64,000 nt of DNA from Providencia sp. (GTDB lineage: Bacteria > Pseudomonadota > Gammaproteobacteria > Enterobacterales > Enterobacteriaceae), in assembly GCF_003533305.1 (NCBI RefSeq), contig NZ_DOEH01000026.1, positions 1-64,000 of the forward strand, read 5' to 3'. Below the pieces are notes generated by a model, which did not search any database, was not told the DNA's origin, and saw nothing but the letters and a program-made list of their open reading frames with translations. Numbering within the stretch: the stretch's first letter is position 1; every line of letters begins with the position of its first letter. This document shows positions 27,660 to 35,220 of the stretch, in pieces. The position numbers were made by a program, and so were the translations under genes.

Positions 27660-28229
27660 TTAATAAAATTTACACACGAGCTGTTCCTGACTATCGGGAT
27701 AGGAAAAATGTTTGGTTATCAAATCAAATGCTGCCTCAGACGTTTTAAATGGGTTTTCACCCGTTAAGTTACGCGCCACTAATCTTTTTTTGCACTCATC
27801 ATTATCAACCGATAATACGTGAAAAACATATGGAACAGCCGATACTTCTGCCAGTGATTTCAACCATTTCCGCTGTGTTGGTGTATTAGCTGGGAAATCC
27901 ATTACCACGGTGAGTCCCGCACTGATAAGCTGTTTAATGTGATTTTCTAACAACGTTTTAATTAACGTGCCTTTTTCAACATAATGAGCGAGTTCAGTAA
28001 TTTCACCCGGATATAATTTTGTCAGCCACTCATCTTCATTGAGTACGATAGTTTGAGGGCGCTTCGCCAACTTGCTTGATAAGGTTGATTTTCCCGATGC
28101 AATTTTACCGCATAAAAAATGCAATCTTGCATCACTGATCATTTGAATCATCTCCTCAAGAGTATCCGTTGGTTGTAGATTACACTCGGGGTCAGATGCT
28201 AATTTCTGGCCATTTTTCATTGAACACAT
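27660..28229 (-). CDS. P-loop ATP-binding protein (small-molecule kinase-like) under attenuator control
   Basis: A 189-residue AAA_33/zeta-type P-loop protein. Walker A is GKIASGKST (residues 41-49). NEDEWL (about 75-80) is the probable catalytic acid region, and a lid with KKRLVARN and a C-terminal FPANTPTQRKW...FHVLSVDNDECKKRL arrangement resembles gluconate-kinase/chloramphenicol-phosphotransferase-like enzymes. AGGAG lies eight bases before its ATG. It is the only gene downstream of the leader-peptide attenuator at 28264-28360. The substrate is unknown; phosphorylation of a small molecule or antibiotic is a guess suggested by family and regulation. Confidence 0.8.
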   Translation of the reverse strand: MCSMKNGQKLASDPECNLQPTDTLEEMIQMISDARLHFLCGKIASGKSTLSSKLAKRPQTIVLNEDEWLTKLYPGEITELAHYVEKGTLIKTLLENHIKQLISAGLTVVMDFPANTPTQRKWLKSLAEVSAVPYVFHVLSVDNDECKKRLVARNLTGENPFKTSEAAFDLITKHFSYPDSQEQLVCKFY

Positions 28230-28263
28230 AAATAACTCCTACTGACAATTAACCAGACAGGAA

Positions 28264-28323
28264 CAAAAAACCCGCCTATCTGGCGGGTTTAGAATGCAGC
28301 TTATCCCCACCACTAAGTGATGG
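28264..28323 (-). promoter_or_regulatory. Transcription attenuator with alternative hairpins
   Basis: On the minus strand four segments can pair in exclusive ways. Segment 1 CCATCAC (28317-28323) pairs with segment 2 GTGGTGG (28307-28313). Segment 2 as GGTGGG (28306-28311) pairs with segment 3 CCCGCC (28282-28287). Segment 3 pairs with segment 4 GGCGGG (28271-28276), within a 9-bp stem followed by six T, an intrinsic terminator. Segment 1 overlaps the end of the leader peptide frame. This is the standard 1:2, 2:3, 3:4 arrangement of amino-acid operon attenuators. Confidence 0.85.
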
Positions 28324-28360
28324 TAATAATCACAACTGAATAAGCGACAAACGATGACAT
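28313..28360 (-). CDS. Leader peptide MSSFVAYSVVIITIT
   Basis: A 15-codon frame with AGGAAAA seven bases before its ATG, ending in TAG within the attenuator. Codons 9-15 are GTT GTG ATT ATT ACC ATC ACT, so Val, Ile and Thr supply would decide ribosome position. The composition recalls the thr and ilv leaders, but the downstream gene is a P-loop kinase and not a biosynthetic enzyme. Ribosome stalling by a drug is an alternative trigger. Confidence 0.8.
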   Translation of the reverse strand: MSSFVAYSVVIITIT

Positions 28361-28393
28361 AATTTTTCCTAAAAACAATTAACTAATACATTA

Positions 28394-28415
28394 TCAATTC
28401 AATGTTGGTTGTCAA
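28394..28415 (-). promoter_or_regulatory. Sigma70 promoter of the attenuated transcript
   Basis: On the minus strand a perfect -35 TTGACA (28410-28415) is followed after 16 bp by TAATGT as a possible -10. It lies about 30-50 bp before the leader peptide start. The -10 choice is uncertain. Confidence 0.6.
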
Positions 28416-28629
28416 ATTCAATTGATAATACGGATGAATTATAACCTCTAAAAGAGTCATAGTTGATACTTTTAATACTATAATAAGAAGATTAAATGAC
28501 CAAAAATACCGCTTAAATAGTAAAAATATTAAATATGAACCCAAAATAAATTATAAATAGTGCAAAAAATCTCAGAAAGAATTATGTGAGCTCGTCCAAT
28601 TAAAAAAGATTATTTGTAATAACTTATAA

Positions 28630-28667
28630 ATAAAAAACGGCCAGAGCACAACATCTCTCTGACCGTT
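28630..28667 (-). terminator. Terminator of the Na+/H+ antiporter gene
   Basis: On the minus strand AACGGTCAGAG pairs with CTCTGGCCGTT (one mismatch) and is followed by TTTTTTATTT, 24 bp after the stop codon. Confidence 0.88.
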
Positions 28668-28690
28668 CTAATCATAAAACTCAAGACTAA

Positions 28691-30349
28691 TTAGTGTTTA
28701 TTATTTTTATGATGATTTAATGTTTCTTCTTTTAAATCAAGCTCATCACGCAAACGATGATAAACACGTTCATTAATATTTTTACCTTTACGCATTTGAT
28801 ATAGAGCATCACGCTTAGCTTTAAGCGCTGAACGAGACATATTGCGCTCCATATCAATCATCTTATGTAAATCAAAGACATCTGACTCAGTTTCATCTGA
28901 GTTATCTAATCGTCTACCATAGATCTCTAATAACTGAGCACCAACTTCTGTCCGCATCGCGATTTCATCCATATCTTCCGACGGATGATTCATTAACTCG
29001 CGTAAATGTGCCATTGCAGCTTCATTTAGCGCCAAACGTGCACGAATTTCGTCATTATCATAAGGTAAGTCTTGTACTAATCCTTTAGTCAAAATAGGCA
29101 GTGCAATACTGGCAATCAGTAATGAACACAAAATAACACCCATAGCTAAAAAGATAGCAACATCTCGATTTGGGAACAAGGAACCATCAGGCATCAATAA
29201 TGGCAGCGTTAAAATACCCGCCAAAGTAATTGCGCCCCGAACCCCTGCGGTTGCCATAATCGCCATCATGCGAATATGCATTACGTCAGCTTCTTTACCA
29301 CGGCGGCGATTATGGAAGACGGTTAATGTCATTGAAATCCATACCCAACTGAATCGTAGTATTGCCAACGTAATAGTTATCACCGCAACATAGACAAACA
29401 ACATCCATGGGTGGCTCGCTCCCGCGGCCTCAGCGACCTGTGGCATGTTTGTCCACATACCCGGCAGCTGCTCGCCCAATAAGATAAAAATCATACCATT
29501 CAATGCAGTTTGTACCGTATCCCAAACCGCTTTACTTTGCATACGGGTTGCCGCTTGCATACGACCTGCAATTTTTTCATAGTGCATTGCGATACCCGCA
29601 ACCACCGCAGCTAAAATCCCAGAAACAAGTAAATGTTCAGCGACCAGATAAGCGGTAAATGGCATTAACAAGCTGATCATTATCTGAATAGCAGGTTCTT
29701 CACCCGTACGCTTAACTAAAAATTGATTTAACCAACCTATTGCCCACGCGACCAATAAGCCCACTAAAATCCCGCCAACAGCCACCACTACAAACTGGCC
29801 CGCAGCTGAAACTAAAGAGAAGACACCCGTTGTGGCCGCTAACACCGCAAAACCAAAACATACTAGCCCTGTTGCATCATTGAGCAACGATTCACCTTCA
29901 AGAATATGAGCCATACGTGATGGAAGAGGGGAATTTACTGTCATCGCAGAGACAGAAACTGGGTCTGTGGGTGACAATATTGCCGCCAATGCAAACGCGA
30001 CGGCCAATGAAATCGCAGGGATCAACCAATGGATGAAGAAACCCATACCGATAACTGTAACGACAACCAAACCAATTGCCAGTGACATAATGGGTTTGAT
30101 CTCTTGAAATAGCGCTTCTTTTGGAATGCGCCAACCATCAAGAAAGAGCAGTGGCGGAATAAATAAAAATAGGAATAAATGAGGTTCAAACTCAACCGTA
30201 AATCCGAACAGAGATAACCCTGCACCCAACGCTATCTGAATAAGGGGTAATGGGATAATATCTTTTAGCAAGCGTGAGACAAATACGCTCACAACAACGG
30301 CTAATAAAAAAACGAGTACAAGTGTCACTACCGACATCGATTGCTCCAT
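28691..30349 (-). CDS. yjcE: CPA1-family Na+/H+ antiporter (YjcE-like)
   Basis: A 552-residue protein, close to E. coli YjcE in length. About twelve membrane segments fill residues 1-430. They contain the CPA1 motifs LFLFIPPLLFLDGWRIP, SPTDPVSVSA (the ion-binding Asp) and EGESLLNDATGLV, then GVRGAITLAG. A charged cytoplasmic tail of about 110 residues follows. The family exchanges Na+ or K+ for H+ at the inner membrane. The gene is a single unit with its own terminator; the upstream 273 bp show no other gene. Confidence 0.9.
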   Translation of the reverse strand: MEQSMSVVTLVLVFLLAVVVSVFVSRLLKDIIPLPLIQIALGAGLSLFGFTVEFEPHLFLFLFIPPLLFLDGWRIPKEALFQEIKPIMSLAIGLVVVTVIGMGFFIHWLIPAISLAVAFALAAILSPTDPVSVSAMTVNSPLPSRMAHILEGESLLNDATGLVCFGFAVLAATTGVFSLVSAAGQFVVVAVGGILVGLLVAWAIGWLNQFLVKRTGEEPAIQIMISLLMPFTAYLVAEHLLVSGILAAVVAGIAMHYEKIAGRMQAATRMQSKAVWDTVQTALNGMIFILLGEQLPGMWTNMPQVAEAAGASHPWMLFVYVAVITITLAILRFSWVWISMTLTVFHNRRRGKEADVMHIRMMAIMATAGVRGAITLAGILTLPLLMPDGSLFPNRDVAIFLAMGVILCSLLIASIALPILTKGLVQDLPYDNDEIRARLALNEAAMAHLRELMNHPSEDMDEIAMRTEVGAQLLEIYGRRLDNSDETESDVFDLHKMIDMERNMSRSALKAKRDALYQMRKGKNINERVYHRLRDELDLKEETLNHHKNNKH

Positions 30350-30622
30350 GTTTAGCTAATCATTGATGATCAGTAAATAGATAAATTGAATCAATGTAAA
30401 GTCGCAATTTATGATGAGATAAAAAAAATAAAGAAATCAGAAACAACCATATCAATCATTGTGTTACAAGATATTATCCGCTCTACCCTCTCTAATATTA
30501 TTTATTTATATCTTATTGATATTAAAAATCATATTCATTTTTTATCTTACAATCTAGCGAGTGCAATCAATAGTCGCACCAAACCGTCATTATTTGACTA
30601 GTTTGTCGTTTTCAAGAGAATC

Positions 30623-31114
30623 TTATTCAAGATCATTTTGCTCAGTTACATTTTTATCGACCTTATTTATATCAACTGAATGACGTTCGATAAGCTCTTG
30701 TAGTACTTGTTTTAGCATTTTTCTTTTTCTAGCCCCTAATGGAGCAAGCACCGCCTGTTCATGTAGCTGAGCCTCAACCAGTAACCCTTCAACTAACTGC
30801 ATACCACTTGAAGTAACACTCACTAAAGTAACGCGTCGATCACTACCACTGTGATTATTATGTCTAATCACATGCCCTTGTTGCTCTAATCGCTGTAGCA
30901 CTCGGGTAATAGTGGGTTGTTTACTCACTGTTTTTTGTGAAAGCTCAGTGATCCCCATAGAGCCATTATTGGCAAGGGTTGAAAGTACACGCCATTCTAA
31001 GACAGATAAACCATGAGCCTCAACAACCGCATGAAATTCAGATGAAACTAACATCCATGCCTGCCCCAATAGGGCAGGTAGATAATTATCAACAAAGACT
31101 TTTGAATCTGACAT
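30623..31114 (-). CDS. MarR-family regulator at the end of the catabolic operon
   Basis: The ATG at 31114 is chosen because GAGGGCG precedes it; the frame extends 26 codons further without a good site. The 163-residue product has the winged-helix MarR layout: LSVLEWRVLSTLANNGSMGITELSQKTVSKQPTITRVLQRLEQQG, then the wing with HSGSDRRVTLVSVT. MarR proteins usually repress aromatic catabolic genes until a pathway compound or its CoA ester binds. It is the last gene on the strand of the ring-cleavage operon, 85 bp after the maleate isomerase gene. A perfect 20-bp palindrome at the operon head (41839-41858) is a candidate operator. Confidence 0.85.
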   Translation of the reverse strand: MSDSKVFVDNYLPALLGQAWMLVSSEFHAVVEAHGLSVLEWRVLSTLANNGSMGITELSQKTVSKQPTITRVLQRLEQQGHVIRHNNHSGSDRRVTLVSVTSSGMQLVEGLLVEAQLHEQAVLAPLGARKRKMLKQVLQELIERHSVDINKVDKNVTEQNDLE

Positions 31115-31199
31115 CTCGCCCTCTTGCCTCTCTTGATGCATTATTGCATTTGTTACTAGAAGAGTAGCAGAAGGAAACTTAACTCTTAACATAATTTAG

Positions 31200-31955
31200 T
31201 TAAAACTTTCCACTAAGTAACGAACCGAAGCCATCAACTCGTGTGTCTAAACCTAATTTTTTCAACATCATGTAGGTTGTTGCAACCGATGAGGATAATA
31301 CGGGTAAACCCACTCGATCCTCAATCAACTGAATTGAAGGTAATGATGGCATTTGTACGCAAGCAGAAGCCACGATGACATCGACGTTAGTATTAAGTTT
31401 CTTCGTAATTTCAACCGGTGCTAATGGGTTTTGGCGACCCACTTCCAGATTATCGGGGATCTCTAATGAGATACTATCAACAACTTCGATCCCTTCGCTT
31501 TCAATATAATCGATCACTAATTGCGTCAACGGCTTCATGTAAGGCGTCAAAATAGACACTTTTTTCGCACCAATCGCATGTAAGCCATCGACTAATGCAC
31601 CAGCACTGGTCACAACGGGTGCAGGATGACCGTTATCTACAGTGCGCTGAAATAAGCGTTTTTCTGATACTCGGTGATACCCTTTACCCATACTCATAAT
31701 CGCCACTAAACAAGCATAGCCAAGCACATCAACCGCAGCATCTGATAATTCAATCGCACAGCGGTCGCTGTCTGAGTCCATTTTAGCGAGTTCATCTTTG
31801 GTGACTTTCTGCATACGCATACGGCTAGAATGAAAAGTAAAACGCTCTGAAAACAACGCTTCACGTGCACGTAAAATGGCAGGGATCTCCGTTTCCATCG
31901 TGGTATTTGATGAGGGCACTATCTGCCCGATACGAAAAATGCGTCCGTGGCTCAT
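31200..31955 (-). CDS. Maleate cis-trans isomerase (Asp/Glu racemase family)
   Basis: A 251-residue enzyme of the maleate isomerase/Asp-Glu racemase family. The two catalytic cysteines are visible: Cys82 in LGYACLVAIMS and Cys199 in VASACVQMPS; the N-terminal IGQIVPSSNTTMETE is typical. Known members convert maleate to fumarate through a covalent Cys adduct. It overlaps the nitrilase-family gene by 4 bp (ATGA), so the steps are likely consecutive: amide hydrolysis giving maleate, then isomerisation to fumarate for the TCA cycle. Arylmalonate decarboxylase relatives are the main alternative. Confidence 0.85.
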   Translation of the reverse strand: MSHGRIFRIGQIVPSSNTTMETEIPAILRAREALFSERFTFHSSRMRMQKVTKDELAKMDSDSDRCAIELSDAAVDVLGYACLVAIMSMGKGYHRVSEKRLFQRTVDNGHPAPVVTSAGALVDGLHAIGAKKVSILTPYMKPLTQLVIDYIESEGIEVVDSISLEIPDNLEVGRQNPLAPVEITKKLNTNVDVIVASACVQMPSLPSIQLIEDRVGLPVLSSSVATTYMMLKKLGLDTRVDGFGSLLSGKF

Positions 31956-32983
31956 AGGCCTTTCTCCAATGAATTATCATCTGATGGTGTAAATGGGTTA
32001 AGTTCATCTTCATCTTGTCCATCATGATGAAAACGAGCAGCCGTTAAAGGACGACGATTAACCTGTAAATCAAAAATATCAAAACGATTATAGTGTCCGG
32101 TAATGTCATGCATTTGGCGTGGTGCAATGCATTTATTTAAATCAATATCCGCATAAACAATACCTTCTTGATCAATCAACGGCTCACCGATAACACGACC
32201 ATCAGGACCAATAATGCCTGAAAATGCACTGTTAGGGCGCGCTAATAATTCGCGAGACTCTGGATGTGTTGCCGCCATAGCATCAATAATCTCTGGCGAA
32301 ACCGTAGAGCAGGAAACAATAGTGAAAACTTTCCCTTCAAAGCAATGAGCAGAGGCACGCAAACGGATAGCCTCTGCCATATCGTAATCTTTCGGTGCGA
32401 CAGGTAACGCAATATAGCTGGCGATATGGACGAGCTCACCTTGTGCAAGCAAAGCAAAACGTGCCAATGTATTGGTATTTTCGCCACAAGCCAAGGCACC
32501 CAAGGGGCCAACACTGGTTTGATGAACTTTCAGCGATGAAGCATCACCATTTGCCCAGGTTAATTTTTCAGCCCATGTCGGCACCAATTTACGATGACGC
32601 CCAAGAATTCGACCTTCATCTGAAATAGTCACTAAGGTGTTATATAACGTGGCAACCCCATTAGGATTGCGCTCATTCACGCCAATAACCACATTGATAT
32701 GATGGCGAGCTGCCGCTTGAGCCACCTTTTGAATTTCAGGCCCCGGTACTTCAATTGCTGACTTACACAGTTTTTCAAACCATGGACTGCCATCAATCGG
32801 GTTCATGACCCAACTCCAATAAGGATATCCTGAAATAAACACTTCAGGAAAAGCCACTAATTTTGCACCGTTATCTGCCGCTTCTTCAATCAAGCGACAA
32901 ACTTTATCTACGGTTGCGTCAGTATCGAGGAAAACGGGGGCGGCCTGCACCGCCGCAGCTTTAAATTGCGCTAAATTTAACAT
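31952..32983 (-). CDS. Nitrilase-superfamily amidohydrolase (possible maleamate amidase)
   Basis: A 343-residue enzyme with the complete Glu-Lys-Cys triad: Glu47 in FPEVFISGYPYW, Lys132 in HRKLVPTWAEK and Cys166 in ACGENTNTLARF. The CGENTN form is typical of true nitrilases, so a nitrile substrate is possible. In this operon, however, it lies between an FAH-family hydrolase and a maleate isomerase. Ring cleavage of an ortho-aminated gentisate analogue would give an amide, and deamidation of maleamate to maleate fits this slot. This assignment is inference; known maleamate amidases of nicotinate degradation belong to a different family. Confidence 0.8.
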   Translation of the reverse strand: MLNLAQFKAAAVQAAPVFLDTDATVDKVCRLIEEAADNGAKLVAFPEVFISGYPYWSWVMNPIDGSPWFEKLCKSAIEVPGPEIQKVAQAAARHHINVVIGVNERNPNGVATLYNTLVTISDEGRILGRHRKLVPTWAEKLTWANGDASSLKVHQTSVGPLGALACGENTNTLARFALLAQGELVHIASYIALPVAPKDYDMAEAIRLRASAHCFEGKVFTIVSCSTVSPEIIDAMAATHPESRELLARPNSAFSGIIGPDGRVIGEPLIDQEGIVYADIDLNKCIAPRQMHDITGHYNRFDIFDLQVNRRPLTAARFHHDGQDEDELNPFTPSDDNSLEKGL

Positions 32984-33013
32984 CAGTCACGCTCCTTGGT
33001 GTTGATACTGCAA

Positions 33014-33925
33014 TTAGATTGCAACGACGGGATGGCGTAGCTCGCCAATTTTCTCGACGTATGCCTCAATCACATCCCCTGGCCACACCCACTCTTGTGG
33101 TGAACGACCCGCACCAACGCCTTCAGGTGTCCCCGTCGCAATAATATCCCCCGGCTCTAAGGTTATCCCTTTGCTGATATCTGCAATTAATGCATTTACA
33201 TTGAATAGCATATGACGTGTATTTGAATCTTGTTTAGTCACACCATTTACTTTCAAACTGAGATTCAGTGTGTGTGGATCTGGGATCTCATCTGCTGTGA
33301 CGATACAAGGACCAAAAGGTGCGAAGGTGTCTTGGCCTTTCGAATAAATCCATTGACCTGCACGGCGACAATCACGCGCACTCATATCAATCATTAAGCT
33401 ATAACCAAAGACATAGCTCAGGGCATCATCATGAGAAACGCTTTTTGCTCGAGTTCCCATTATGACCGCTAATTCAACTTCCCAATCTAACTGTTGAGTA
33501 ATTGCGCTGTTATGCTCAATCGCATCTCCAGGGCCGATCACGGTTGTTGGTGGCTTAGAAAAAATGACGGGCTCTTTTGGTAACTCTTTTGAGGTATCAA
33601 GCGTTCGGCTAGACTCAGCGACGTGCTCTACATAGTTAAGCCCAATCCCAAAAATATTTTTTCTCGGACGAGGGATAGGCGCCAAAATCTTCACATTCTG
33701 CACCGGCCATGCCGTCCCCGCTGGGAATTGCCCTTGATAAATATTGAGTAGCTCAGTGCCTGCACGTACTCCTTGTGGACCTAAATCAATAAAATCCAAC
33801 ATGTTATCTGGTAAATACTGCCCTTGCTCTTCGGCCAATCTTGCTAAATCAACCACTTGTTGATCAACAATTGCACCTAAACGTGCGGCAGCAGTAATAT
33901 CTGAACGGTAAGTAATAAGACGCAT
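33014..33925 (-). CDS. Fumarylacetoacetate hydrolase-family protein (acylpyruvate hydrolase)
   Basis: A 303-residue FAH-family enzyme. It has the family signature FGIGLNYVEHVAES, the metal-binding ExE and D positions (DWEVELAVIMG) and GYSLMIDMSARDCR, and ends TGTPEGVGAGRSPQEWVWPGD. A good ribosome site (AAGGAG) precedes the ATG. Gentisate-type pathways use such enzymes to hydrolyse maleyl- or fumarylpyruvate. No glutathione-dependent maleylpyruvate isomerase gene is present, so direct hydrolysis of the cis product is expected. The next genes make maleate hydrolysis products usable. Confidence 0.88.
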   Translation of the reverse strand: MRLITYRSDITAAARLGAIVDQQVVDLARLAEEQGQYLPDNMLDFIDLGPQGVRAGTELLNIYQGQFPAGTAWPVQNVKILAPIPRPRKNIFGIGLNYVEHVAESSRTLDTSKELPKEPVIFSKPPTTVIGPGDAIEHNSAITQQLDWEVELAVIMGTRAKSVSHDDALSYVFGYSLMIDMSARDCRRAGQWIYSKGQDTFAPFGPCIVTADEIPDPHTLNLSLKVNGVTKQDSNTRHMLFNVNALIADISKGITLEPGDIIATGTPEGVGAGRSPQEWVWPGDVIEAYVEKIGELRHPVVAI

Positions 33926-34063
33926 AATTCTTCTCCTTGAGTTAGGTTTACTGACCTAACAAATTTGTCACTTAAAGAAATTCTTTATGTAAATAATCAA
34001 AACATACCCAAAATAATTCGCGCCAAGTGGTCATCAACACTTGAAACACAACGGGTATAATGA

Positions 34064-35191
34064 TCAGCTGATAATCTTCTGGTGCCCATCATTCTCAGCC
34101 AGCGCTTCTTCGTAATAGAGCCCAAGCGAATGCATAACGGGCAAATCGTTAAAGCAAAATAAACAAGCGTCATCGTTGTTCGAAGTATTGACGTGTTCAT
34201 GGAACATCCATGATGGCACACAAAAAATATCGCGTTCTTGCCAATCAAAACGCTGCCCATTAATAATTGAATAACCTTGACCTTTCGCCACTTGATAAAT
34301 AAAACTTCCCGTATGGCGATGAGCTTTCCCCACAAAGCCAGGACGTAAAAGTTGCATACTCGCGCCAATCGTTGGCATAACAGGCCCCCCGCTTAGCGGA
34401 TTGGTGTAATGCATGAGAACATCATCAAAAGGAGAGCCATCCGCCACTTTTGCAGCACGCTGTAAAGCTTCATAGGTCGGTCCCCACTGATATTTAAACA
34501 AGGGCGAATACGGTTTATCCCAACCAATATTATGTGGGCGTAAAGCCGTACCTGCCCACATGCCAACGGGGTAATCAATTGGCCTTGTCTGTACTTGGTT
34601 TAAATCTGGATGAACTTTATAAAAACCCGCTTCCAGCGCATTAACTAATGGAATATCTAAACCATCTTGCCAAATACACGGTAAACCATCATCGGCAACG
34701 CCATGCTCATGCCAAGTACCATTAGGCGTTAAGACAAAATCGTTAGCTTCTAACATCATTTTTTGCCCTTCAACGATGGTATAAGCCCCGCGACCCTCCA
34801 TAATGAAACGCAATGCCGACGATGAATGCGCATGAGCAGATGCTGCTTCTCCCGGATGCATCACTTGTAAGCCTGAATAGAGCCAGCCCACTGCGGCAGC
34901 AACATCTTGTCGCCCTGGGTTATTTAAATAAATCACTCGGCGCCCTGCTTTTTCTGGTGTAACCAGTTCAACAGAACGTAAAACATGTTCACGTAACTCA
35001 CGGTAGCGCCACAGCACAGGCACTGATTGCGATTTTGGCTGCCATGGCTCGATTTTGTTAGCGACAGTCCATAACGCACCTGTTTTTAATGCATCAAGCT
35101 CTTTGTAATACGCCACCAGCTCGGGAGTGTCTTCAACATCAGCACGTCCAGCGACACTTTCTCGGTATTGATCATGGGACTGAGTACTCAT
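34064..35191 (-). CDS. Gentisate 1,2-dioxygenase-family ring-cleavage enzyme
   Basis: A 375-residue bicupin of gentisate/1-hydroxy-2-naphthoate dioxygenase type. Cupin one holds the iron ligands in HAHSSSALRF (His120, His122) and HEHG (His161/163 region). The second cupin (HRHTGSFIYQVAKGQGYSIING) retains the fold. These enzymes cleave between the carboxyl- and ortho-substituted ring carbons of para-dihydroxylated benzoates, and some accept amino-substituted analogues. Position after the aminobenzoyl-CoA-type monooxygenase suggests 5-hydroxyanthranilate or gentisate as substrate; sequence alone does not decide. Confidence 0.88.
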   Translation of the reverse strand: MSTQSHDQYRESVAGRADVEDTPELVAYYKELDALKTGALWTVANKIEPWQPKSQSVPVLWRYRELREHVLRSVELVTPEKAGRRVIYLNNPGRQDVAAAVGWLYSGLQVMHPGEAASAHAHSSSALRFIMEGRGAYTIVEGQKMMLEANDFVLTPNGTWHEHGVADDGLPCIWQDGLDIPLVNALEAGFYKVHPDLNQVQTRPIDYPVGMWAGTALRPHNIGWDKPYSPLFKYQWGPTYEALQRAAKVADGSPFDDVLMHYTNPLSGGPVMPTIGASMQLLRPGFVGKAHRHTGSFIYQVAKGQGYSIINGQRFDWQERDIFCVPSWMFHEHVNTSNNDDACLFCFNDLPVMHSLGLYYEEALAENDGHQKIIS

Positions 35192-35220
35192 AAGGTTTTC
35201 CTCCTATCCGGCTAAGGCGC

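Noticed and set aside
33997..34368. A 123-codon reading frame overlapping the dioxygenase gene on the same strand
   Set aside because: It is a shifted frame of the gentisate-type dioxygenase gene, without recognisable domains.
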